Positions 12,998 through 28,499 are shown, counted from the first letter of the stretch. The stretch is DNA of 64,000 bases from Antitrichia curtipendula (GCA_951230915.1 OX579637.1:25792001-25856000); one strand, 5' to 3'. Program-made: numbers and translations. Notes: generated from the sequence alone by a model not told the origin.

Positions 12998-14226
12998 TGG
13001 AATTCTATGACATTAGACGTGGAGGCCACGAAACTATAGGTTCAGTTTAATTCCGATTCTTTTATTATTCACGTGAGGGTGGATTCAATGCTACGCACAA
13101 CTTAAATATTTTTCTGCATTCTAATACATGAGGGTGTTTACGACTTTTACAACTTTCTTCAAGTCACTTTCAAAGTGGAATTCGATGACATTAGATGTGG
13201 AGGCCACGAAACTACAGGTTCAGTTTAATTCCGATTCTTTTATTATTCACGTGAGGGTGGATTCAATGCTACGCACAAAATAAATATTTTTGTGCATTCT
13301 AATACTTGAGGGTGTTTACAACTTTTACAACTTTCTACAAGTCACTTTCAAAGTGGAATTCTCTGACATTAGATGTGGAGGCCACGAAACTACAGGTTCA
13401 GTTTAATTCCGATCCTTTTATTATTCACGTGAGGGTGGATTCAGTGCTACGCACAACTTAAATATTTTTGTGCATTCTAATACTTGAGGGTGTTTACAAC
13501 TTTTACAACTTTCTACAAGTCACTTTCAAAGTGGAATTCTATGACATTAGACGTGGAGGCCACGAAACTATAGGTTCAGTTTAATTCCGATTCTTTTATT
13601 ATTCACGTGAGGGTGGATTCAATGCTACGCACAACTTAAATATTTTTCTGCATTCTAATACATGAGGGTGTTTACGACTTTTACAACTTTCTTCAAGTCA
13701 CTTTCAAAGTGGAATTCGATGACATTAGATGTGGAGGCCACGAAACTACAGGTTCAGTTTAATTCCGATCCTTTTATTATTCACGTGAGGGTGGATTCAA
13801 TGCTACGCACAACTTAAATATTTTTGTGCATTCTAATACTTGAGGGTGTTTACAACTTTTACAACTTTCTACAAGTCACTTTCAAAGTGGAATTCTATGG
13901 CATTAGATGTGGAGGCCACGAAACTACAGGGTCAGTTAAATTCTTATTCTTTTATTATTCACGTGAGGGTGGATTCAATGCTACGCACAACTTAAATATT
14001 TTTGTGCATTCTAATACTTGAGGGTGTTTACAACTTTTACAAATTTCTTCAAGTCACTTTCAAAGTGGAATTCGATGACATTAGATGTGGAGGCCACGAA
14101 ACTACAGGTTCAGTTTAATTCCGATTCTTTTATTATTCACATGAAGGTGGATTCAATGCTACGCACAAAATAAATATTCTCAAGCATATATATACTTGAG
14201 GGTGTTTACAACTTTTACAACTTTCT
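12998..14226. repeat. 7-monomer higher-order unit, copy B
   Basis: This is the tandem partner of 11752-12980. Its right part is also carried into the larger 31-monomer duplication, so most of a third copy sits at 18684-19744. That order of events suggests the 7-monomer duplication preceded the larger one. Confidence 0.85.
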
Positions 14227-17200
14227 ACAAGTCACTTTCAAAGTGGAATTCTATGGCATTAGATGTGGAGGCCACGAAACTACAGGGTCAGTTTAATTCC
14301 GATTCTTTTTTTATTCACGTGAGGGTGGATTCAGTGCTACGCACAACTTAAATATTTTTGTGCATTCTAATACTTGAGGGTGTTTACAACTTTTACAACT
14401 TTCTACAAGTCACTTTCAAAGTGGAATTCGATGACATTAGATGTGGAGGCCACGAAACTACAGGTTCAGTTTAATTCCGATTCTTTTATTATTCACTTGA
14501 GGGTGGATTCAGTGCTACGCACAACTTAAATATTTTTGTGCATTCTAATACTTGAGGGTGTTTACAACTTTCACAACTTTCTACAAGTCACTTTCAAAGT
14601 GGAATTCTATGACATTAGATGTGGAGGCCACGAAACTACATGTTCAGTTTAATTCTGATTCTTTTGTTATTCACGTGAGGGTGGATTCAATGCTACGCAC
14701 AACTTAAATATTTTTCTGCATTCTAATACATGAGGGTGTTTACAACTTTTACAACTTTCTTCAAGTCACTTTCAAAGTGGAATTCTATGGCATTAGATGT
14801 GGAGGCCACGAAACTACAGGTTCAGTTTAATTCCGATTCTTTTATTATTCACGTGAGGGTGGATTCAATGCTACGCACAAAATAAATATTTTTGTGCATT
14901 CTAATACTTGAGGGTGTTTACAACTTTTACAACTTTCTACAAGTCACTTTCAAAGTGGAATTCAATGACATTTGATGTGGAGGCCACGAAACTACAGGTT
15001 CAGTTTAATTCCGATCCTTTTATTATTCACGTGAGGGTGGATTCAGTGCTACGCACAACTTAAATATTTTTGTGCATTCTAATACTTGAGGGTGTTTACA
15101 ACTTTTACAACTTTCTACAAGTCACTTTCAAAGTGGAATTCAATGACATTTGATGTGGAGGCCACGAAACTACAGGTTCAGTTTAATTCCGATTCTTTTA
15201 TTATTCACGTGAGGGTGGATTCAGTGCTACGCACAACTTAAATATTTTTGTGCATTCTAATACTTGAGGGTGTTTACAACTTTTACAACTTTCTACAAGT
15301 CACTTTCAAAGTGGAATTCTATGGCATTAGATGTGGAGGCCACGAAACTACAGGGTCAGTTTAATTCTGATTCTTTTTTTATTCACGTGAGGGTGGATTC
15401 AATGCTACGCACAAAATAAATATTTTTGTGCATTCTAATACTTGAGGGTGTTTACAACTTTTACAACTTTCTACAAGTCACTTTCAAAGTGGAATTCAAT
15501 GACATTTGATGTGGAGGCCACGAAACTACAGGTTCAGTTTAATTCCGATCCTTTTATTATTCACGTGAGGGTGGATTCAGTGCTACGCACAACTTAAATA
15601 TTTTTGTGCATTCTAATACTTGAGGGTGTTTACAACTTTTACAACTTTCTACAAGTCACTTTCAAAGTGGAATTCTCTGACATTAGATGTGGAGGCCACG
15701 AAACTACAGGTTCAGTTTAATTCCGATTCTTTTATTATTCACGTGAGGGTGGATTCAGTGCTACGCACAACTTAAATATTTTTGTGCATTCTAATACTTG
15801 AGGGTGTTTACAACTTTTACAACTTTCTACAAGTCACTTTCAAAGTGGAATTCTATGGCATTAGATGTGGAGGCCACGAAACTACAGGGTCAGTTTAATT
15901 CTGATTCTTTTTTTATTCACGTGAGGGTGGATTCAATGCTACGCACAAAATAAATATTTTTCTGCATTCTAATACTTGAGGGTGTTTACAACTTTTACAA
16001 CTTTCTACAAGTCACTTTCAAAGTGGAATTCTATGGCATTAGATGTGGAGGCCACGAAACTACAGGGTCAGTTTAATTCCGATTCTTTTTTTATTCACGT
16101 GAGGGTGGATTCAGTGCTACGCACAACTTAAATATTTTTGTGCATTCTAATACTTGAGGGTGTTTACAACTTTTACAACTTTCTACAAGTCACTTTCAAA
16201 GTGGAATTCGATGACATTAGATGTGGAGGCCACGAAACTACAGGTTCAGTTTAATTCCGATTCTTTTATTATTCACTTGAGGGTGGATTCAGTGCTACGC
16301 ACAACTTAAATATTTTTGTGCATTCTAATACTTGAGGGTGTTTACAACTTTCACAACTTTCTACAAGTCACTTTCAAAGTGGAATTCTATGACATTAGAT
16401 GTGGAGGCCACGAAACCAGAGGTTCAGTTTAATTCCGATCCTTTTATTATTCACGTGAAGGTGGATTCAATGCTACGCACAAAATAAATATTCTCAAGCA
16501 TATATATACTTGAGGGTGTTTACAACTTTTACAACTTTCTACAAGTCACTTTCAAAGTGGAATTCTATGACATTAGACGTGGAGGCCACGAAACCAGAGG
16601 TTCAGTTTAATTCCGATCCTTTTATTATTCACGTGAAGGTGGATTCAATGCTACGCACAAAATAAATATTCTCAAGCATATATATACTTGAGGGTGTTTA
16701 CAACTTTTACAACTTTCTACAAGTCACTTTCAAAGTGGAATTCGATGGCATTAGATGTGGAGGCCACGAAACTACAGGGTCAGTTTAATTCTGATTCTTT
16801 TATTATTCACGTGAGGGTGGATTCAATGCTACACACAAAATAAATATTTTTCTGCATTCTAATACTTGAGGGTGTTTACAACTTTTACAACTTTCTACAA
16901 GTCACTTTCAAAGTGGAATTCTATGACCGTAGACGTGGAGGCCACGAAACTACAGGTTCAGTTTAATTCCGATTCTTTTATTATTCACGTGAAGGTGGAT
17001 TCAATGCTACGCACAACTTAAATATTCTCAAGCATATATATACTTGAGGGTGTTTACAACTTTTACAACTTTCTACAAGTCACTTTCAAAGTGGAATTCG
17101 ATGACACTAGATGTGGAGGCCACGAAACTACAGGTTCAGTTTAATTCCGATTCTTTTATTATTCACGTGAGGGTGGATTCAATGCTACGCACAAAATAAA

Positions 17201-18202
17201 TATTTTTGTGCATTCTAATACTTGAGGGTGTTTACAACTTTTACAACTTTCTTCAAGTCACTTTCAAAGTGGAATTCTATGGCATTAGATGTGGAGGCCA
17301 CGAAACTACAGGGTCAGTTTAATTCTGATTCTTTTATTATTCACGTGAGGGTGGATTCAATGCTACGCACAACTTAAATATTCTCAAGCATATATATACT
17401 TGAGGGTGTTTACAACTTTTACAACTTTCTACAAGTCACTTTCAAAGTGGAATTCCATGGCATTAGATGTGGAGGCCACGAAACTACAGGTTCAGTTTAA
17501 TTCCGATTCTTTTATTATTCACGTGAGGGTGGATTCAATGCTACGCACAACTTAAATATTTTTGTGCATTCTAATACTTGAGGGTGGTTACAACTTTTAC
17601 AACTTTCTTCAAGTCACTTTCAAAGTGGAATTCGATGACATTAGATGTGGAGGCCACGAAACTACAGGTTCAATTTAATTCCGATTCTTTTATTATTCAC
17701 GTGAGGGTGGATTCAATGCTACGCACAACTTAAATATTCTCAAGCATATATATACTTGAGGGTGATTACAACTTTTACAACTTTCTACAAGTCACTTTCA
17801 AAGTGGAATTCTATGGCATTAGATCTGGAGGCCACGAAACTATAGGTTCAGTTTAATTCCGATCCTTTTATTATTCACGTGAAGGTGGATTCAATGCTAC
17901 GCACAACTTAAATATTTTTGTGCATTCTAATACTTGAGGGTGTTTACAACTTTTACACCTTTCTTCAAGTTACTTTCAAAGTGGAATTCGATGACATTAG
18001 ATGTGGAGGCCACGAAACTATAGGTTCAGTTTAATTCCGAGTCTTTTATTATTCACGTGACGGTGGATTCAATGCTACGCACAAAATAAATATTCTCAAG
18101 CATATATATACTTGAGGGTGTTTACAACTTTTACAACTTTCTACAAGTCACTTTCAAAGTGGAATTCTATGGCATTAGATGTGGAGGCCACGAAACTACA
18201 GG
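13166..18202. repeat. 5.04-kb block, copy A of the 31-monomer-offset duplication
   Basis: This block matches 18684-23720 at an offset of 5518 bases (31 x 178); I found no mismatch at the points I compared across 5037 bases. Rare private variants are shared, including AAACCAGAGG (16415, 16603), CTACACACAA (near 16830), GACACTAG (near 17103), CCGAGTC (near 18038) and GTGACGG (near 18060). A nested 10-monomer repeat lies inside it (14281 against 16061). The left edge is a C/T difference at 13165/18683; the right edge is CAGGG against CAGGT at 18203/23721. Confidence 0.9.
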
Positions 18203-18683
18203 GTCAGTTTAATTCCGATTCTTTTTTTATTCACGTGAGGGTGGATTCAGTGCTACGCACAACTTAAATATTTTTGTGCATTCTAATACTTGAGGGTGTT
18301 TACAACTTTTACACCTTTCTTCAAGTTACTTTCAAAGTGGAATTCGATGACATTAGATGTGGAGGCCACGAAACTACAGGTTCAGTTTAATTCCGATTCT
18401 TTTATTATTCACGTGAGGGTGGATTCAATGCTACGCACAACTTAAATATTCTCAAGCATATATATACTTGAGGGTGATTACAACTTTTACAACTTTCTAC
18501 AAGTCACTTTCAAAGTGGAATTCTATGGCATTAGATCTGGAGGCCACGAAACTATAGGTTCAGTTTAATTCCGATCCTTTTATTATTCACGTGAAGGTGG
18601 ATTCAATGCTACGCACAACTTAAATATTTTTGTGCATTCTAATACTTGAGGGTGTTTACAACTTTTACACCTTTCTTCAAGTT

Positions 18684-21600
18684 ACTTTCAAAGTGGAATT
18701 CGATGACATTAGATGTGGAGGCCACGAAACTACAGGTTCAGTTTAATTCCGATTCTTTTATTATTCACGTGAGGGTGGATTCAATGCTACGCACAAAATA
18801 AATATTTTTGTGCATTCTAATACTTGAGGGTGTTTACAACTTTTACAACTTTCTACAAGTCACTTTCAAAGTGGAATTCTCTGACATTAGATGTGGAGGC
18901 CACGAAACTACAGGTTCAGTTTAATTCCGATCCTTTTATTATTCACGTGAGGGTGGATTCAGTGCTACGCACAACTTAAATATTTTTGTGCATTCTAATA
19001 CTTGAGGGTGTTTACAACTTTTACAACTTTCTACAAGTCACTTTCAAAGTGGAATTCTATGACATTAGACGTGGAGGCCACGAAACTATAGGTTCAGTTT
19101 AATTCCGATTCTTTTATTATTCACGTGAGGGTGGATTCAATGCTACGCACAACTTAAATATTTTTCTGCATTCTAATACATGAGGGTGTTTACGACTTTT
19201 ACAACTTTCTTCAAGTCACTTTCAAAGTGGAATTCGATGACATTAGATGTGGAGGCCACGAAACTACAGGTTCAGTTTAATTCCGATCCTTTTATTATTC
19301 ACGTGAGGGTGGATTCAATGCTACGCACAACTTAAATATTTTTGTGCATTCTAATACTTGAGGGTGTTTACAACTTTTACAACTTTCTACAAGTCACTTT
19401 CAAAGTGGAATTCTATGGCATTAGATGTGGAGGCCACGAAACTACAGGGTCAGTTAAATTCTTATTCTTTTATTATTCACGTGAGGGTGGATTCAATGCT
19501 ACGCACAACTTAAATATTTTTGTGCATTCTAATACTTGAGGGTGTTTACAACTTTTACAAATTTCTTCAAGTCACTTTCAAAGTGGAATTCGATGACATT
19601 AGATGTGGAGGCCACGAAACTACAGGTTCAGTTTAATTCCGATTCTTTTATTATTCACATGAAGGTGGATTCAATGCTACGCACAAAATAAATATTCTCA
19701 AGCATATATATACTTGAGGGTGTTTACAACTTTTACAACTTTCTACAAGTCACTTTCAAAGTGGAATTCTATGGCATTAGATGTGGAGGCCACGAAACTA
19801 CAGGGTCAGTTTAATTCCGATTCTTTTTTTATTCACGTGAGGGTGGATTCAGTGCTACGCACAACTTAAATATTTTTGTGCATTCTAATACTTGAGGGTG
19901 TTTACAACTTTTACAACTTTCTACAAGTCACTTTCAAAGTGGAATTCGATGACATTAGATGTGGAGGCCACGAAACTACAGGTTCAGTTTAATTCCGATT
20001 CTTTTATTATTCACTTGAGGGTGGATTCAGTGCTACGCACAACTTAAATATTTTTGTGCATTCTAATACTTGAGGGTGTTTACAACTTTCACAACTTTCT
20101 ACAAGTCACTTTCAAAGTGGAATTCTATGACATTAGATGTGGAGGCCACGAAACTACATGTTCAGTTTAATTCTGATTCTTTTGTTATTCACGTGAGGGT
20201 GGATTCAATGCTACGCACAACTTAAATATTTTTCTGCATTCTAATACATGAGGGTGTTTACAACTTTTACAACTTTCTTCAAGTCACTTTCAAAGTGGAA
20301 TTCTATGGCATTAGATGTGGAGGCCACGAAACTACAGGTTCAGTTTAATTCCGATTCTTTTATTATTCACGTGAGGGTGGATTCAATGCTACGCACAAAA
20401 TAAATATTTTTGTGCATTCTAATACTTGAGGGTGTTTACAACTTTTACAACTTTCTACAAGTCACTTTCAAAGTGGAATTCAATGACATTTGATGTGGAG
20501 GCCACGAAACTACAGGTTCAGTTTAATTCCGATCCTTTTATTATTCACGTGAGGGTGGATTCAGTGCTACGCACAACTTAAATATTTTTGTGCATTCTAA
20601 TACTTGAGGGTGTTTACAACTTTTACAACTTTCTACAAGTCACTTTCAAAGTGGAATTCAATGACATTTGATGTGGAGGCCACGAAACTACAGGTTCAGT
20701 TTAATTCCGATTCTTTTATTATTCACGTGAGGGTGGATTCAGTGCTACGCACAACTTAAATATTTTTGTGCATTCTAATACTTGAGGGTGTTTACAACTT
20801 TTACAACTTTCTACAAGTCACTTTCAAAGTGGAATTCTATGGCATTAGATGTGGAGGCCACGAAACTACAGGGTCAGTTTAATTCTGATTCTTTTTTTAT
20901 TCACGTGAGGGTGGATTCAATGCTACGCACAAAATAAATATTTTTGTGCATTCTAATACTTGAGGGTGTTTACAACTTTTACAACTTTCTACAAGTCACT
21001 TTCAAAGTGGAATTCAATGACATTTGATGTGGAGGCCACGAAACTACAGGTTCAGTTTAATTCCGATCCTTTTATTATTCACGTGAGGGTGGATTCAGTG
21101 CTACGCACAACTTAAATATTTTTGTGCATTCTAATACTTGAGGGTGTTTACAACTTTTACAACTTTCTACAAGTCACTTTCAAAGTGGAATTCTCTGACA
21201 TTAGATGTGGAGGCCACGAAACTACAGGTTCAGTTTAATTCCGATTCTTTTATTATTCACGTGAGGGTGGATTCAGTGCTACGCACAACTTAAATATTTT
21301 TGTGCATTCTAATACTTGAGGGTGTTTACAACTTTTACAACTTTCTACAAGTCACTTTCAAAGTGGAATTCTATGGCATTAGATGTGGAGGCCACGAAAC
21401 TACAGGGTCAGTTTAATTCTGATTCTTTTTTTATTCACGTGAGGGTGGATTCAATGCTACGCACAAAATAAATATTTTTCTGCATTCTAATACTTGAGGG
21501 TGTTTACAACTTTTACAACTTTCTACAAGTCACTTTCAAAGTGGAATTCTATGGCATTAGATGTGGAGGCCACGAAACTACAGGGTCAGTTTAATTCCGA

Positions 21601-23720
21601 TTCTTTTTTTATTCACGTGAGGGTGGATTCAGTGCTACGCACAACTTAAATATTTTTGTGCATTCTAATACTTGAGGGTGTTTACAACTTTTACAACTTT
21701 CTACAAGTCACTTTCAAAGTGGAATTCGATGACATTAGATGTGGAGGCCACGAAACTACAGGTTCAGTTTAATTCCGATTCTTTTATTATTCACTTGAGG
21801 GTGGATTCAGTGCTACGCACAACTTAAATATTTTTGTGCATTCTAATACTTGAGGGTGTTTACAACTTTCACAACTTTCTACAAGTCACTTTCAAAGTGG
21901 AATTCTATGACATTAGATGTGGAGGCCACGAAACCAGAGGTTCAGTTTAATTCCGATCCTTTTATTATTCACGTGAAGGTGGATTCAATGCTACGCACAA
22001 AATAAATATTCTCAAGCATATATATACTTGAGGGTGTTTACAACTTTTACAACTTTCTACAAGTCACTTTCAAAGTGGAATTCTATGACATTAGACGTGG
22101 AGGCCACGAAACCAGAGGTTCAGTTTAATTCCGATCCTTTTATTATTCACGTGAAGGTGGATTCAATGCTACGCACAAAATAAATATTCTCAAGCATATA
22201 TATACTTGAGGGTGTTTACAACTTTTACAACTTTCTACAAGTCACTTTCAAAGTGGAATTCGATGGCATTAGATGTGGAGGCCACGAAACTACAGGGTCA
22301 GTTTAATTCTGATTCTTTTATTATTCACGTGAGGGTGGATTCAATGCTACACACAAAATAAATATTTTTCTGCATTCTAATACTTGAGGGTGTTTACAAC
22401 TTTTACAACTTTCTACAAGTCACTTTCAAAGTGGAATTCTATGACCGTAGACGTGGAGGCCACGAAACTACAGGTTCAGTTTAATTCCGATTCTTTTATT
22501 ATTCACGTGAAGGTGGATTCAATGCTACGCACAACTTAAATATTCTCAAGCATATATATACTTGAGGGTGTTTACAACTTTTACAACTTTCTACAAGTCA
22601 CTTTCAAAGTGGAATTCGATGACACTAGATGTGGAGGCCACGAAACTACAGGTTCAGTTTAATTCCGATTCTTTTATTATTCACGTGAGGGTGGATTCAA
22701 TGCTACGCACAAAATAAATATTTTTGTGCATTCTAATACTTGAGGGTGTTTACAACTTTTACAACTTTCTTCAAGTCACTTTCAAAGTGGAATTCTATGG
22801 CATTAGATGTGGAGGCCACGAAACTACAGGGTCAGTTTAATTCTGATTCTTTTATTATTCACGTGAGGGTGGATTCAATGCTACGCACAACTTAAATATT
22901 CTCAAGCATATATATACTTGAGGGTGTTTACAACTTTTACAACTTTCTACAAGTCACTTTCAAAGTGGAATTCCATGGCATTAGATGTGGAGGCCACGAA
23001 ACTACAGGTTCAGTTTAATTCCGATTCTTTTATTATTCACGTGAGGGTGGATTCAATGCTACGCACAACTTAAATATTTTTGTGCATTCTAATACTTGAG
23101 GGTGGTTACAACTTTTACAACTTTCTTCAAGTCACTTTCAAAGTGGAATTCGATGACATTAGATGTGGAGGCCACGAAACTACAGGTTCAATTTAATTCC
23201 GATTCTTTTATTATTCACGTGAGGGTGGATTCAATGCTACGCACAACTTAAATATTCTCAAGCATATATATACTTGAGGGTGATTACAACTTTTACAACT
23301 TTCTACAAGTCACTTTCAAAGTGGAATTCTATGGCATTAGATCTGGAGGCCACGAAACTATAGGTTCAGTTTAATTCCGATCCTTTTATTATTCACGTGA
23401 AGGTGGATTCAATGCTACGCACAACTTAAATATTTTTGTGCATTCTAATACTTGAGGGTGTTTACAACTTTTACACCTTTCTTCAAGTTACTTTCAAAGT
23501 GGAATTCGATGACATTAGATGTGGAGGCCACGAAACTATAGGTTCAGTTTAATTCCGAGTCTTTTATTATTCACGTGACGGTGGATTCAATGCTACGCAC
23601 AAAATAAATATTCTCAAGCATATATATACTTGAGGGTGTTTACAACTTTTACAACTTTCTACAAGTCACTTTCAAAGTGGAATTCTATGGCATTAGATGT
23701 GGAGGCCACGAAACTACAGG
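18684..23720. repeat. 5.04-kb block, copy B of the 31-monomer-offset duplication
   Basis: This is the partner of 13166-18202, and all the private variants listed there recur here 5518 bases later. Between the two copies, 18203-18683 is a short segment whose second half resembles 17650-17970 shifted by 4 monomers (the GGTGATTAC marker at 17761 and 18473), which may mark the exchange junction. Confidence 0.9.
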
Positions 23721-25114
23721 TTCAGTTTAATTCCGATTCTTTTATTATTCACGTGAGGGTGGATTCAATGCTACGCACAAAATAAATATTTTTGTGCATT
23801 CTAATACTTGAGGGTGGTTACAACTTTTACAACTTTCTACAAGTCACTTTCAAAGTGGAATTCGATGACATTAGATGTGGAGGCCACGAAACTACAGGTT
23901 CAGTTTAATTCCGATTCTTTTATTATTCACGTGAGGGTGGATTCAATGCTACGCACAACTTAAATATTTTTCTGCATTCTAATACTTGAGGGTGTTTACA
24001 ACTTTTACAACTTTCTACAAGTCACTTTCAAAGTGGAATTCTCTGACATTAGATGTGGAGGCCACGAAACTACAGGTTCAGTTTAATTCTGATTCTTTTA
24101 TTATTCACGTGAGGGTGGATTCAATGCTACGCACAAAATAAATATTTTTGTGCATTCTAATACTTGAGGGTGTTTACAACTTTTACAACTTTCTTCAAGT
24201 CACTTTCAAAGTGGAATTCGATGACATTAGATGTGGAGGCCACGAAACTACAGGTTCAATTTAATTCCGATTCTTTTATTATTCACGTGAGGGTGGATTC
24301 AATGCTACGCACAAAATAAATATTTTTCTACATTCTAATACTTGAGGGTGTTTACAACTTTTACAACTTTCTTCAAGTCCCTTTCAAAGTGGAATTCGAT
24401 GACATAAGATGTGGAGGCCACGAAACTACAGGTTCAGTTTAATTCCGATCCTTTTATTATTCACGTGAGGGTGGATTCAATGCTACGCACAACTTAAATA
24501 TTTTTGTGCATTCTAATACTTGAGGGTGTTTACAACTTTTACAACTTTCTACAAGTCACTTTCAAAGTGGAATTCTATGACATTAGATGTGGAGGCCACG
24601 AAACTACAGGTTCAGTTTAATTCCGATTCTTTTATTATTCACGTGAAGGTGGATTCAATGCTACGCACAAAATAATTATTCTCAAGCATATATATACTTG
24701 AGGGTGTTTACAACTTTTACAACTTTCTACAAGTCACTTTCAAAGTGGAATTCTATGGCATTAGATGTGGAGGCCACGAAACTACAGGTTCAGTTTAATT
24801 CTGATTCTTTTATTATTCACGTGAGGGTGGATTCAATGCTACGCACAACTTATATATTTTTGTGCATTCTAATACTTGAGGGTGTTTACAACTTTTACAA
24901 CTTTCTACAAGTCACTTTCAAAGTGGAATTCGATGACATTAGATGTGGAGGCCACGAAACTACAGGTTCAGTTTAATTCTGATTCTTTTATTATTCACGT
25001 GAGGGTGGATTCAATGCTACGCACAACTTAAATATTTTTGTGCATTCTAATACTTGAGGGTGTTTACAACTTTTACAACTTTCTACAAGTCACTTTCAAA
25101 GTGGAATTCGATGA

Positions 25115-25892
25115 CATTAGATGTGGAGGCCACGAAACTACAGGTTCAGTTTAATTCCGATTCTTTTATTATTCACGTGAGGGTGGATTCAATGCTACGC
25201 ACAAAATAAATATTTTTGTGCATTCTAATACTTGAGGGTGTTTACAACTTTTACAACTTTCTTCAAGTCACTTTCAAAGTGGAATTCTATGACATTAGAT
25301 GTGGAGGCCACGAAACTACAGGTTCAGTTTAATTCCGATTCTTTTATTATTCACGTGAGGGTGGATTCAATGCTACGCACAACTTAAATATTTTTGTGCA
25401 TTCTAATACTTGAGGGTGTTTACAACTTTTACAACTTTCTACAAGTCACTTTCAAAGTGGAATTCTATGGCATTAGATCTGGAGCCCACGAAACTATAGG
25501 TTCAGTTTAATTCCGATCCTTTTATTATTCACGTGAGGGTGGATTCAATGCTACGCACAACTTAAATATTTTTCTGCATTCTAATACTTGAGGGTGTTTA
25601 CAACTTTTACAACTTTCTACAAGTCACTTTCAAAGTGGAATTCTATGGCAATAGATCTGGAGCCCACGAAACTATAGGTTCAGTTTAATTCCGATCCTTT
25701 TATTATGCACGTGAAGGTGGATTCAATGCTACGCACAACTTAAATATTTTTGTGCATTCTAATACTTGAGGGTGGTTACAACTTTTACAACTTTCTACAA
25801 GTCACTTTCAAAGTGGAATTCGATGGCATTAGATGTGGAGGCCACGAAACTACAGGTTCAGTTTAATTCCGATTCTTTTATTATTCACGTGA
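25115..25892. repeat. 13-monomer-offset duplication, copy A
   Basis: This matches 27429-28206 at an offset of 2314 bases (13 x 178) with a handful of differences. The rare change GGCAATAGATC is shared (near 25648 and 27962), next to the paired AGATCTGGAGCCC monomers at 25479/25657 and 27793/27971. Confidence 0.7.
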
Positions 25893-28499
25893 GGGTGGAT
25901 TCAATGCTACGCACAAAATAAATATTTTTGTGCATTCTAATACTTGAGGGTGGTTACAACTTTTACAACTTTCTACAAGTCACTTTCAAAGTGGAACACG
26001 ATGGCATTAGATGTGGAGGCCACGAAACTACAGGTTCAGTTTAATTCCGATTCTTTTATTATTCACGTGAGGGTGGATTCAATGCTACGCACAACTTAAA
26101 TATTTTTCTGCATTCTAATACTTGAGGGTGTTTACAACTTTTACAACTTTCTACAAGTCACTTTCAAAGTGGAATTCGATGACATTAGATGTGGAGGCCA
26201 CGAAACTACAGGTTCAATTTAATTCCGATTCTTTTATTATTCACGTGAGGGTGGATTCAATGCTACGCACAAAATAAATATTTTTGTGCATTCTAATACT
26301 TGAGGGTGTTTACAACTTTTACAACTTTCTTCAAGTCACTTTCAAAGTGGAATTCGATGACATTAGATGTGGAGGCCACGAAACTACAGGTTCAATTTAA
26401 TTCCGATTCTTTTATTATTCACGTGAGGGTGGATTCAATGCTACGCAGAAAATAAATATTTTTGTGCATTCTAATACTTGAGGGTGTTTACAACTTTTAC
26501 AACTTTCTTCAAGTCCCTTTCAAAGTGGAATTCTCTGACATTAGATGTGGAGGCCACGAAACTACAGGTTCAGTTTAATTCCGATTCTTTTATTATTCAC
26601 GTGAGGGTGGATTCAATGCCACGCACAACTTAAATATTTTTGTGCATTCTAATACTTGAGGGTGTTTACAACTTTTACAACTTTCTACAAGTCACTTTCA
26701 AAGTGGAATTCTCTGACATTAGATGTGGAGGCCACGAAACTACAGGTTCAGTTTAATTCCGATTCTTTTATTATTCACGTGAAGGTGGATTCAATGCTAC
26801 GCACAAAATAAATATTCTCAAGCATATATATACTTGAGGGTGTTTACAACTTTTACAACTTTCTACAAGTCACTTTCAAAGTGGAATTCTATGGCATTAG
26901 ATGTGGAGGCCACGAAACTACAGGTTCAGTTTAATTCTGATTCTTTTGTTATTCACGTGAGGGTGGATTCAATGCTACGCACAACTTAAATATTTTTGTG
27001 CATTCTAATACTTGAGGGTGTTTACAACTTTTACAACTTTCTACAAGTCACTTTCAAAGTGGAATTCTATGACATTAGATGTGGAGGCCACGAAACTACA
27101 GGTTCAGTTTAATTCTGATTCTTTTATTATTCACGTGAGGGTGGATTCAATGCTACGCACAACTTAAATATTTTTGTGCATTCTAATACTTGAGGGTGTT
27201 TACAACTTTTACAACTTTCTACAAGTCACTTTCAAAGTGGAATTCGATGGCATTAGATGTGGAGGCCACGAAACTACAGGTTCAGTTTAATTCCGATTCT
27301 TTTATTATTCACGTGAGGGTGGATTCAATGCTACGCACAACTTAAATATTTTTCTGCATTCTAATACTTGAGGGTGTTTACAACTTTTACAACTTTCTAC
27401 AAGTCACTTTCAAAGTGGAATTCGATGGCATTAGATGTGGAGGCCACGAAACTACAGGTTCAGTTTAATTCCGATTCTTTTATTATTCACGTGAGGGTGG
27501 ATTCAATGCTACGCACAAAATAAATATTTTTGTGCATTCTAATACTTGAGGGTGTTTACAACTTTTACAACTTTCTTCAAGTCACTTTCAAAGTGGAATT
27601 CTATGACATTAGATGTGGAGGCCACGAAACTACAGGTTCAGTTTAATTCCGATTCTTTTATTATTCACGTGAGGGTGGATTCAATGCTACGCACAACTTA
27701 AATATTTTTGTGCATTCTAATACTTGAGGGTGTTTACAACTTTTACAACTTTCTACAAGTCACTTTCAAAGTGGAATTCTATGGCATTAGATCTGGAGCC
27801 CACGAAACTATAGGTTCAGTTTAATTCCGATCCTTTTATTATTCACGTGAGGGTGGATTCAATGCTACGCACAAAATAAATATTTTTGTGCATTCTAATA
27901 CTTGAGGGTGTTTACAACTTTTACAACTTTCTACAAGTCACTTTCAAAGTGGAATTCTATGGCAATAGATCTGGAGCCCACGAAACTATAGGTTCAGTTT
28001 AATTCCGATCCTTTTATTATTCACGTGAAGGTGGATTCAATGCTACGCACAACTTAAATATTTTTGTGCATTCTAATACTTGAGGGTGGTTACAACTTTT
28101 ACAACTTTCTACAAGTCACTTTCAAAGTGGAATTCGATGGCATTAGATGTGGAGGCCACGAAACTACAGGTTCAGTTTAATTCCGATTCTTTTATTATTC
28201 ACGTGAAGGTGGATTCAATGCTACGCACAACTTAAATATTTTTCTGCATTCTAATACTTGAGGGTGTTTACAACTTTTACAACTTTCTACAAGTCACTTT
28301 CAAAGTGGAATTCGATGGCATTAGATGTGGAGGCCACGAAACTACAGGTTCAGTTTAATTCCGATTCTTTTATTATTCACGTGAGGGTGGATTCAATGCT
28401 ACGCACAAAATAAATATTTTTGTGCATTCTAATACTTGAGGGTGTTTACAACTTTTACAACTTTCTTCAAGTCCCTTTCAAAGTGGAATTCTCTGACAT

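Noticed and set aside
24698..24976. 92-codon open stretches here and at 48194-48472
   Set aside because: Each results from one substitution in the AAATAA or CTTAAAT stop region (CTTATATAT and AAATATATA) and also begins at TTG. They span two monomers in shifted frames and look like chance openings.
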